From Pseudoalteromonas rubra (GTDB lineage Bacteria; Pseudomonadota; Gammaproteobacteria; Enterobacterales; Alteromonadaceae), in NCBI RefSeq assembly GCF_005887115.1, contig NZ_PNCJ01000055.1, forward strand, positions 91,027 through 155,026: a stretch of DNA of 64,000 nucleotides. Direction: 5' to 3'. This document shows, in pieces, positions 45,525 through 53,340 of this stretch. The position numbers and the translations under genes were made by a program. The notes under the pieces were generated by a model that saw only the letters and a list, made by a program, of their open reading frames with translations, made no database searches and was not told the origin of the DNA. Positions within the stretch are counted from its first letter, which is position 1. Each line of letters starts with the position of its first letter.

Positions 45525-46235
45525 TTAGCTTGCCTGGCGCTTTGCTTTCAGACGAGCCAGACGACCAACCTGATGTGTAGAAGTCAGGAAAGAGAAAATA
45601 GGTGCCAGGTAGCCACGTTTGCGCAGCTCAAGGTAAGCTTCATCGCTCAGCTCGTTCAGCTTACGCTCGTCTACCAGGTAGATACCGTTGATGTCTTTCT
45701 TCTCACCAGCGATTTCAACAGTCAGAGTTTGCTGTACAAGTAGCTCTTTTTCAGCCAGGTACTGAGTGAAAGCTTCAGTTACACGAGAAAACTCAATGAA
45801 GTTCACCAGTGATTCTTTGCGACGCTCCAGGTACTCAGTCTCTTTACCGTCTTCGAACAAAGCGTTACCTTCTTCTTCACCTACCAGTGGGCTTGCTTCG
45901 TCGATTACAATGCCGTACTGGTCCTGCTCTGGGTGCTTAACCAGACCAAACGGGTAACGAGATGCTGCCAGTGGCGCGATACCCGCAGTCCACTCACCAT
46001 CTTGTACGAACAGGTTTTCACCTGGCTCAAGACCAAACAGGGCAACTGCCTGGAACTGGCCGCTTTCAGTGTTCTTAACAAATGCCATCGGGAATTCAGT
46101 CGCAACACGCGCAAACTCGTGTGCAACTACCGGGATCAAGTGCTGAGATTTCAAAAATTCTACGTTAATGCCATTTTTTACTTTAATGTTGGCATGTTTC
46201 TCGTTGTGTAAAGGCTGCACTTGTTGCTCCGCCAT
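45525..46235 (-). CDS. SapC family protein
   Basis: A 236-residue protein with the SapC pattern: IPVVAHEFARVATEFPMAFVK, then ALFGLEPGENLFV, YPFGLVKHP and VIDEASPLVGEEEGNALFE. It has no signal peptide. The name comes from a Campylobacter S-layer export gene, but in this setting the role is unknown. Known from comparison: it recurs next to TonB receptors and tryptophan-halogenase homologs in marine proteobacteria. It is the last gene of the cluster, 102 bases after the second halogenase. Confidence 0.9.
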   Translation of the reverse strand: MAEQQVQPLHNEKHANIKVKNGINVEFLKSQHLIPVVAHEFARVATEFPMAFVKNTESGQFQAVALFGLEPGENLFVQDGEWTAGIAPLAASRYPFGLVKHPEQDQYGIVIDEASPLVGEEEGNALFEDGKETEYLERRKESLVNFIEFSRVTEAFTQYLAEKELLVQQTLTVEIAGEKKDINGIYLVDERKLNELSDEAYLELRKRGYLAPIFSFLTSTHQVGRLARLKAKRQAS

Positions 46236-46337
46236 AATACTGCTCCGTTAATTGAATGTAATTATTACTTATTGAGACATAGGCTAATAGTTTTAACAGC
46301 AAATTGGAAGCATGTTTTGGGCCTATTTAGTATAAAT

Positions 46338-47882
46338 TTAACATTTCTGAAAACCGTATTTGTGGACTTTCTCAAGCAACTCTCTGTTATTGGGTAAATT
46401 GTCACCGAACTGACGACGGAGCGCTTCTGCCTGAGCGATAAACTTCTGTGCCATAGCCCGATCCACATAGCTGGCTGCTGCGTTTTGTAGTTTGGGTTCA
46501 AAGCCCATGCCATATAAGACATATTGATAGCTATCTTGTGGAAATGGCTCAAATATGTTGTCAAAATCATACTTACTAATCGGCCTATGTCGCCAAACTT
46601 CTAGCATGTGTTTAACTGACTCTGGGATCGACTCAGGCGCCTTATTGGACAACCAAAAGGGGGTTTTTCGCTGCGACAAAACATAATGTAGCTTGATAAA
46701 ATCGATGGTTTTTTGCCACCGCAATTCAAACGAACGATTATAATGTTCGGCACTCGTTTCCATCAGTGAGCGATGGTGTGGAAATAGCTCAGACAGCATA
46801 TTGACGGCGGCTTCAATCAAGAAAATAGCGGATGCCTCAAGGGGTTCAACAAAAGCTGCCGACAGACCAATTGCCACACAGTTTTTATGCCAGAATTTTT
46901 CCCTGTAACCACAATTCATCTGAATGTGTTTGGCACTCAACTCTTTACTTCGTGGCCCCAAATAATCCCTTAATACTTTTTCAGCTTCGTCCGCGCTCAT
47001 AAACTCAGAGCAGTACACATGTCCTGTTCCACGGCGGCTTTGTAACCCAATATCCCAAATCCACCCAGCCTCTTGTGCGGTAGAATGCGTTGCACTGGCT
47101 ATTGGGTCCTGAGCATTTTCATAGGGCATTTGAATCGCAATTGCACTGTCAACAAAGAGCTGGTCGCGAATACTCTTATACTGAACCCCCAACGTCTTAC
47201 CCAAGAGCAAGCAAGAAAACCCAGTGCAATCCACGTACAACCCGGCTTTGAGCTCACCGTGCTGATCTGTAAATAAAGACCCTATATTACCGTCCACATC
47301 CAGCTGAACATCAATCACATTCCCGACTAAATGACGTACACCCAGCGTATTCACACAGTGCGCTTTTAAAAAAGTCGCGAACTTACCTGCATCGAGGTGA
47401 TAGGCATAATTCTGGACGCCTTCATAGGGTGCATTGGTTATAAGTTTTGGTGCCAGACCTCGATCGCATAAGATGTCCTGCGCACTCACACTCTGAGCGT
47501 AGTTCGTTTCTCTTTCACCGAGCAACCAGTAAGGTGAAAGGTTGAAAGATGCGCTATCAACCACTGAGCTGAACAAATGATAATAATAGTTGCTGCCTTT
47601 CTCCTGTTCGTGATGCCAGTTTATAAACCGAGTGCCTTGCTTGAAGGAAGCATCCGTGGCTTTGATGAAATCTTGCTCATCAATGCCAAGACTTGCTAGT
47701 GTCTTTCGCATTGTAGGCCAGGTGCCTTCACCTACGCCTATCGTCGGGATATCAGAGGATTCCAGCAAGGTCACCTGAACACCTTGCGGGTCATTGGCTC
47801 CCAGTTCTTTTGCCAACTTTGCGGCGGTGATCCAGCCAGCGGTACCGCCTCCGACCACAACTACGCTTTTAACCTGCTCCAT
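46338..47882 (-). CDS. Tryptophan-halogenase-family flavoprotein (second copy)
   Basis: A 514-residue FAD-dependent halogenase homolog. The FAD motif GGGTAGW lies at residues 11-17; the halogenase lysine is K81 in ASFKQGTRFINW (K79 of PrnA), and the glutamate lies in FVEPLEAS. The WxWxIP signature is changed to GWIWDIGL (P to G). Known: family members halogenate indoles or other aromatics with a partner reductase; cluster members near TonB receptors have mostly unknown substrates. It is 8 bases from the first halogenase gene. A GGGGGAG ribosome site precedes the ATG. Confidence 0.9.
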   Translation of the reverse strand: MEQVKSVVVVGGGTAGWITAAKLAKELGANDPQGVQVTLLESSDIPTIGVGEGTWPTMRKTLASLGIDEQDFIKATDASFKQGTRFINWHHEQEKGSNYYYHLFSSVVDSASFNLSPYWLLGERETNYAQSVSAQDILCDRGLAPKLITNAPYEGVQNYAYHLDAGKFATFLKAHCVNTLGVRHLVGNVIDVQLDVDGNIGSLFTDQHGELKAGLYVDCTGFSCLLLGKTLGVQYKSIRDQLFVDSAIAIQMPYENAQDPIASATHSTAQEAGWIWDIGLQSRRGTGHVYCSEFMSADEAEKVLRDYLGPRSKELSAKHIQMNCGYREKFWHKNCVAIGLSAAFVEPLEASAIFLIEAAVNMLSELFPHHRSLMETSAEHYNRSFELRWQKTIDFIKLHYVLSQRKTPFWLSNKAPESIPESVKHMLEVWRHRPISKYDFDNIFEPFPQDSYQYVLYGMGFEPKLQNAAASYVDRAMAQKFIAQAEALRRQFGDNLPNNRELLEKVHKYGFQKC

Positions 47883-47890
47883 AGCTCCCC

Positions 47891-49453
47891 CTAAATTTTT
47901 GTAAAACCGAAGCGATAAACTTTGTCTAACAGATCGCGATGCTTGGGTAGGTGCGTCGTCAGCCTGTCTGCCATTTTGCTTACTTCAGCAAATTTGGCTG
48001 ACGCCAAGTTTACATTGTTGAAACTGTCACTGTTATGAGACAGATCAGTGTTAAAGTTCATGCCATAAAGGACATACAAATAACTATCCAGATTAAAAGG
48101 CTCCCATGCATTCTCAAAATCATAGCGAGTTGGCGGGTGCTCAGCCCAGTGAGCCAGCTTGGTTTGCAAAGACTTAGGTATAGTTTCCGGCGCACAATTA
48201 TCGCGCCAGTACTGTGAATCACGTCTATCCGAAATGCAGTAGTGCAGCTTTATAAAATCGATTGTTTTTTCCATTCGCATCGTAAAGGAACGGTTAAACT
48301 TTTCTTCAACATAGCCCATGGCTTCAAACGTGCGTGGGAACTGATCGGCCAGCATGTTAGCAGCGCCATCATATAAATAAATCGCAGATGCTTCCAAAGG
48401 TTCAACAAAGCCGGCTGACATACCTATTGCAACACAGTTTTTGTGCCAAAATTTTTCTCGATATCCTAACTTGAGTGGGATCACTCTGGCTTCAAGTTGC
48501 TCAGCTTCTTCGCCAATATAATCCCGCAGTTGCTGCTCAGCTTTTTCAGCAGTCGTATAGCGGCTACTAAACACATGCCCAACTCCCCGGCGATTGTATA
48601 AACCTATGTCCCATATCCAGCCGTTGTCCTGAGCAGTCATGATGGTGTGACTTGCAATGGGTCTATCAGGGTCACTGTATGGCACCTGCATCGCAACAGC
48701 CATATCATTCAAAATGACATCACTAATGTCTTTCCAGGGAATATTAAAGGTTTTTTCAAACAAAATAGGCTTCGACCCGCTACAATCGACGAACAAGTCC
48801 CCCTCTACTAATGGGTGTTGCTCATTATCTGTTTCTAATGCTGTTACAAACCCCTCCGCATCTTGCTGAGCGCCTTTAATATGTGCAAGCAGATGCTTCA
48901 CACCCAGCTTTTCGGTGCAGTGGCGGGTCAGAAAATCAGCAAACTTATTGGCATTTAAATGATATGAGTATTCCTGGATAGCCTGATATTCGGGTGTGGT
49001 TTTTTCCTTGGGGCCTAAGCCCGCATCACACACCTGGCTTTGAGTTGCAACAGCGTGGTCATAACGTTGCTTTTGTCCGTGACCAAGCAGCCAGTAAGGA
49101 GCCAGGCTGAATTCATATGATGAATGGTACACAGTATTCAGAGGGTGATAGTATTGATGCAGCTCACCATTGTCAGCAGCCATCCAGTTGACAAACAAAG
49201 CCCCCTGTTTAAACGTCGCATCACACTCTCGCATAAAATCAGCTTCTGATACGCCTATCTTTCTCAGTGTCGCTCTTAGATTTGGCCACGTTCCCTCTCC
49301 AACTCCTAATATTGGTACCTCTGGAGATTCAACGAGTGTGATCTGAACGGCATTGTTCTTTTTTGAATTGAGCTGGCTGGCTAAAACAGCGGCTGTCAAC
49401 CATCCAGCTGTACCGCCACCTACGATAACTAGGTTATTGACTGGTTTTGACAT
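47891..49453 (-). CDS. Tryptophan-halogenase-family flavoprotein (first copy)
   Basis: A 520-residue paralog of the following gene with the same layout: GGGTAGW (residues 12-18), K82 in ATFKQGALFVNW, GWIWDIGL in place of GWxWxIP, and FVEPLEAS. The start at 49453 has GAGGTAGTC before the ATG. Tandem halogenase-like genes in one transcript suggest two related steps or a hetero-pair. No flavin reductase gene is nearby, so FADH2 would come from elsewhere. Halogenation itself is inferred from family, not shown. Confidence 0.9.
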   Translation of the reverse strand: MSKPVNNLVIVGGGTAGWLTAAVLASQLNSKKNNAVQITLVESPEVPILGVGEGTWPNLRATLRKIGVSEADFMRECDATFKQGALFVNWMAADNGELHQYYHPLNTVYHSSYEFSLAPYWLLGHGQKQRYDHAVATQSQVCDAGLGPKEKTTPEYQAIQEYSYHLNANKFADFLTRHCTEKLGVKHLLAHIKGAQQDAEGFVTALETDNEQHPLVEGDLFVDCSGSKPILFEKTFNIPWKDISDVILNDMAVAMQVPYSDPDRPIASHTIMTAQDNGWIWDIGLYNRRGVGHVFSSRYTTAEKAEQQLRDYIGEEAEQLEARVIPLKLGYREKFWHKNCVAIGMSAGFVEPLEASAIYLYDGAANMLADQFPRTFEAMGYVEEKFNRSFTMRMEKTIDFIKLHYCISDRRDSQYWRDNCAPETIPKSLQTKLAHWAEHPPTRYDFENAWEPFNLDSYLYVLYGMNFNTDLSHNSDSFNNVNLASAKFAEVSKMADRLTTHLPKHRDLLDKVYRFGFTKI

Positions 49454-49521
49454 GACTACCTCGAGGCTATGTACTGATAAAATCACTCTATCGTAAAATC
49501 GATTTTATAAGTACATAAAAT

Positions 49522-49549
49522 AGAAAAAGGAAGGCAGGCGCCTTCCTTC
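49522..49549 (-). terminator. Hairpin between TonB receptor and first halogenase gene
   Basis: An 8-bp stem (AAGGAAGG / CCTTCCTT) with a 6-base loop and, on the minus strand, a T run lies 15 bases after the receptor stop. It probably causes partial termination, giving more receptor than halogenase transcript. Confidence 0.7.
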
Positions 49550-49564
49550 AAACAAAATACGAGA

Positions 49565-52126
49565 TTAGAAGCGATAAGACAGCTTCAGATATGTATTACG
49601 TCCATTTTCTGCAGCCAGACGCATTGCAGAGTAAGCTGAGCTAAGACGCTGAGTGGTTGTTTCTTCGAAAATATTAGTCATTTCGAGGCTCAGGTCCAAC
49701 TGGTCGTTGATATGCCAAGTTGCTGACGCATCAACATAGCTATGCTCATCCCACAACGTTGTGCCACCGATACCCGTACTTTCAGCCAGGTATTGATCAC
49801 GGTAGTTGTAAGCGATACGTACAGAGTACAGATCCGTCTCGTAGTAGCCAGTTAAGTTCATTGACCACTGAGACAAGCCAGGTAGATCTTCTTTCTCGAT
49901 TTTATCATTAATCTGACGTAAGCCATGGCCGTCTGCGTAGGTCATGTTTGCAAGAACACCAAACTCACCAAATGTCTGCTGATACTGGAATTCAATCCCT
50001 TCAATCTGACCACCTAAGCCCTGTGCAGGCTCACTAACAAAGCGAGGTGCAGTATCACCACCAACGGTGATTGTGCTTACATTCCCGCCCTGAACAATAA
50101 AGGACTTGATGTCTTTATTAAACAATGTTGCTGAGATTAAAGAAGATTCATTGAAGTACCATTCAATACCGATATCAGCCTGACTTGCGCGATATGGGTC
50201 AATGTCAACTGAACCACGCGTATATGTTCTGGTCGTGTCATTGTACGATGAAGCAGGGTTCATGAAGGTATAATTTGGACGACTCATTACTTTTGCAGCA
50301 GAAATACGCAGGATCAAATCCTCTGTTAAATCTAACGCAAGGTTAAAGCTTGGCAACCAATCAGAATAGTCTTTCTTGTCGGTTTTTATATCAGCCAGAG
50401 TAACAAAATCATAGTAGTCCGCAGAAGTGTCAGTCTGTACATAACGCAGACCGATGTTGCCTCGGAAACCATCTCCAGAGTAGTCAGCCTGAACATACGC
50501 CGCGGTGATATCTTCTGATACCTTACCCCAGCCAGCTTTTTGCAGATCAGAACCGTCCTTAAAGCCATTGATATGGCTGCGCAATGCATCACCGTCAGTA
50601 CGCGCGATATTAGTTGGAGACCCACCGCTCAGACCAACACCTGAGTGATCAAAGTGACCATCGGCAAAGTTAGCTTTGGTTAGCTGGTTGCCATTACTAT
50701 CCAGATTTACACCGTCTTTAAACGTCCATCTATTTGAATAGCTCAAAAACTCGTGGTCACGCAGCTTCAAACCCGTTTTAATGTTAGTAATCGCGCCGAA
50801 GTCAACAAAGAAATCAAAATCTAGCTGTACGAAGGTTTCTTCATCAGAGCGGATACCCTCAGTGACTGATGGCGCCCCCATTACATACTCAGAGTGGTCA
50901 CCTGCATTGGTTCCCTGCGGTACCAACACCATGTCATCAACTCGAGTCATATCAAAAACAATAGATTGACCCGCATTCAGTGATGTCCAGCCGATATTAT
51001 AGTTACCACCGTCACCACCACCAGCTTCGGTGTGACCTAGGATGAACTTAACGTTGTAAGCGTCTGCTTTATAGTTAGTTTCGAATGAGTAAACCTTAGT
51101 GTCTACTTCTGCATTACGGGTATTCTGATCATCTAATGGACCACCAGCGAAAGTACCATTAAGCGCAAATCCTGTTGATGGACCTACACCCGTTGCACCC
51201 GTTACATTAGCATTGAATGCATCGACATCTGTACCAGCAATAATCAGGTAGTTTTGGTTAGAGTTACCTGCATCCAGGTCTACACCAAAATAATTAAAGG
51301 ACATGTCTAACTGGTCATTTGGCGCATACTGAACAACAAAGTTCAGAGCATCACGCTGACGTGTTTGAGCAAACTCCGCAATACCTGCACCAGCCCAACC
51401 ATCATCCATATAGTTTTCGGCTTTGTGAGCTCGGCCTACTGTTTCAAGGGTAGATAAGGCACCTAGTACACCCCATGTTTCATCATCGTTCTTCCAGCTG
51501 ACAAGACCTGTGCCGCCATAACCATTGTCGTCGGCAATACTGTTATCTTGTACTTCCAACGAGCCAAATACTGTCATTGAATCCAGCTCTAAAGGTTTAC
51601 GTGTACGCATAACAACTGTACCACCAACACCGCCTTCGTCTAATGACGCGGTCGGTGATTTGTACACGTCAACACCAGCAACCATTTCTGTTGGCATTAA
51701 ATCCATGTCAAATGAGCGAGACATAGCTTGTTGAGAGAACCAGCCTGTTGAAGCTACATAGTTACCGTTTAAAGAAATTGCTGTCAGCTCAGGGTTTGTA
51801 CCCCTTATAGATACTGAACCACCTTCACCAGCGAAGTTACGAGTGATGGATACACCCGGAATACGTTGCAGTGATTCTGCGATATTTTTGTCCGGCATTT
51901 TACCGATATCTTCAGCTGATACAGAATCTACAACGGCGTTTGCGAAACGCTTTGTATTCAGTGAAGCTTCCAGTGAGCGGCGAATACCACGCACTTCAAT
52001 AACTTCAACATCTTCTTTAACGCCAGTCTGGTTTTCTTCAGCAAACGCCACGCCTGTCACACCCGTACCCAGGATTAGGCCAACCTTTGCTGCAAGTAAG
52101 CTTTTCTTAAAATTATTAGCTAACAC
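49565..52126 (-). CDS. TonB-dependent receptor of the halogenase/SapC cluster (TIGR01782-like)
   Basis: An 853-residue outer membrane receptor with a signal peptide (TGVAFA-EE), plug start VEVIEVRGIRRSLEASLNTKR, and the SAEDIGKMPDKNIAESLQRIPGV and VSIRGTNPELTA segments typical of TIGR01782 receptors in Xanthomonadales, Caulobacterales and Alteromonadales. The barrel ends in KLSYRF. Such receptors often take up oligosaccharides. The start is GTG with AAGGGG upstream. It is the first gene of the cluster, and a LacI-type palindrome lies 55 bases before it. Confidence 0.93.
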   Translation of the reverse strand: MLANNFKKSLLAAKVGLILGTGVTGVAFAEENQTGVKEDVEVIEVRGIRRSLEASLNTKRFANAVVDSVSAEDIGKMPDKNIAESLQRIPGVSITRNFAGEGGSVSIRGTNPELTAISLNGNYVASTGWFSQQAMSRSFDMDLMPTEMVAGVDVYKSPTASLDEGGVGGTVVMRTRKPLELDSMTVFGSLEVQDNSIADDNGYGGTGLVSWKNDDETWGVLGALSTLETVGRAHKAENYMDDGWAGAGIAEFAQTRQRDALNFVVQYAPNDQLDMSFNYFGVDLDAGNSNQNYLIIAGTDVDAFNANVTGATGVGPSTGFALNGTFAGGPLDDQNTRNAEVDTKVYSFETNYKADAYNVKFILGHTEAGGGDGGNYNIGWTSLNAGQSIVFDMTRVDDMVLVPQGTNAGDHSEYVMGAPSVTEGIRSDEETFVQLDFDFFVDFGAITNIKTGLKLRDHEFLSYSNRWTFKDGVNLDSNGNQLTKANFADGHFDHSGVGLSGGSPTNIARTDGDALRSHINGFKDGSDLQKAGWGKVSEDITAAYVQADYSGDGFRGNIGLRYVQTDTSADYYDFVTLADIKTDKKDYSDWLPSFNLALDLTEDLILRISAAKVMSRPNYTFMNPASSYNDTTRTYTRGSVDIDPYRASQADIGIEWYFNESSLISATLFNKDIKSFIVQGGNVSTITVGGDTAPRFVSEPAQGLGGQIEGIEFQYQQTFGEFGVLANMTYADGHGLRQINDKIEKEDLPGLSQWSMNLTGYYETDLYSVRIAYNYRDQYLAESTGIGGTTLWDEHSYVDASATWHINDQLDLSLEMTNIFEETTTQRLSSAYSAMRLAAENGRNTYLKLSYRF

Positions 52127-52180
52127 AGGATTCCCCTTGAATCATTTTGTTGGTTTTTAAATCACTTCTGCCCAGTGATG

Positions 52181-52196
52181 ATGACAACGCTGTCAT
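52181..52196. promoter_or_regulatory. LacI-type operator, proximal site
   Basis: ATGACAACGCTGTCAT: 6-bp perfect arms around ACGC. The CG centre and TGACA arms are typical of LacI/GalR-family operators. It lies 55 bases upstream of the receptor GTG, a position suited to repression. Confidence 0.75.
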
Positions 52197-52498
52197 CTAA
52201 TAACAAACCATACACCCAAAATTACAGATTCGCTACATCTTTTTGTGTGGCTAACATAAGATTTTTTCAACAAAAATCTAAACCACTGATATAGAAAGAA
52301 TAAATAATTATCTGGTTATAGTTTGTTACAAACGAGGTGAATATATCACAAGCTATGCACTTTTTTACAGTGATTGCGATGAGTTATGTAGAAGATTTGG
52401 ACCTAATTAATAAACCAATCTAATCTAGGTGAGCTTTGCTATCTAATTATTCTATCAAACGTTCGGGCAGAAGCGTATTCAAGGTGATAATAGATCTC

Positions 52499-52516
52499 AA
52501 TGACAACGCTGTCATT
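52499..52516. promoter_or_regulatory. LacI-type operator, distal site
   Basis: AATGACAACGCTGTCATT: the same 16-base core as the proximal site with arms extended to 7 bp. It is 302 bases from the first site, and could support DNA looping or regulate the divergent gene at 52791. Confidence 0.75.
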
Positions 52517-52790
52517 TTATCTTTTTCATCATTGGTTTGTCCAGTGTATTTATATGACAAATTCATGAGCAGGCCTTTAAATATAAGAGAAAGTAACATT
52601 AGTCTGAGGTAAAACAAGCAGATAATAGCCTTTCAATAGGATGAAAATTTATCACACGCCCCTATCTTACATTGAGATCTTTCCTGTGTTTCACTACGAC
52701 AGCCTGATTAGTGAAGCACTAAGCATTTTGGTTTAGTTCAAGGAGTCGTCTATTCGGGTATCTAGTAACAACTTAAAAAAGGACTAACTA

Positions 52791-53270
52791 ATGAAATGTA
52801 ATATCAAAACAGTCATTGCTGCCGCGCTCGTATGTGCTACTGCAACAGTCCAGGCTCAGCCTGCCGACAGTATGCAAGTTACAGACTATAACACCTTCTA
52901 CGATACTCAGGTTAACAATGCCAGTTGTGGTGGGTACTGGGATGAGCGACGCGTTTGGGTATGCGATTACCGTACTCAGCTGGTCAATGTGTCTTACAAA
53001 ACGTGCCATTATAAATTAACCGCTAAACACAGTGCCGTCTCTGCGCCAGCCTGGGACACACGGACAGTTCTATCTAATAAAAGCTGCCCGGCAAACTGGA
53101 CCATTCCAGGCCCGGATTACTATGCTCCGGGAGGTGTATATGTACATCAGCACAATACCTACTTCACCCAGCAAGAAGAACAAAGGGTAGCTTACAATTG
53201 TCGCTGGGAAACCCGTTCTGTCTGGGTTCCAAACAGTGGCCGTTACTGCCCTATCGCGCCTCAACAATAG
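52791..53270 (+). CDS. Cys-rich secreted protein of unknown function
   Basis: A 159-residue protein with a signal peptide (VQA-QP). The mature part has six Cys (46, 58, 72, 99, 137, 153), enough for three disulfides, and is rich in Tyr and Trp. A loose internal repeat is seen: CGGYWDERRVWVCDYRT and NCRWETRSVWVPNSGRYC. I do not recognise a family. An AAGGACTAACTA site precedes the ATG. It is divergent from the TonB receptor across the operator-bearing region and ends at a strong terminator. Confidence 0.8.
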   Translation: MKCNIKTVIAAALVCATATVQAQPADSMQVTDYNTFYDTQVNNASCGGYWDERRVWVCDYRTQLVNVSYKTCHYKLTAKHSAVSAPAWDTRTVLSNKSCPANWTIPGPDYYAPGGVYVHQHNTYFTQQEEQRVAYNCRWETRSVWVPNSGRYCPIAPQQ

Positions 53271-53278
53271 TCAGGCAC

Positions 53279-53313
53279 AAAAAAGCCCGGTCAAATAACT
53301 TACCGGGCTTTTA
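53279..53313. terminator. Terminator between the Cys-rich gene and htpG
   Basis: An 11-bp stem (AAAAGCCCGGT / ACCGGGCTTTT) with a 10-base loop and A/T runs serves the two convergent genes. Confidence 0.85.
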
Positions 53314-53340
53314 GCCAAACAGCACAAGCTGTTGATTGGT

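Larger units (their letters stand above)
52127..52790. other. Long AT-rich control region with two operator palindromes
   Basis: These 664 bases separate the divergent TonB receptor and Cys-rich protein genes. I see no gene here. The two palindromes listed separately are the only clear signals; the rest is AT-rich without strong hairpins. Confidence 0.6.
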
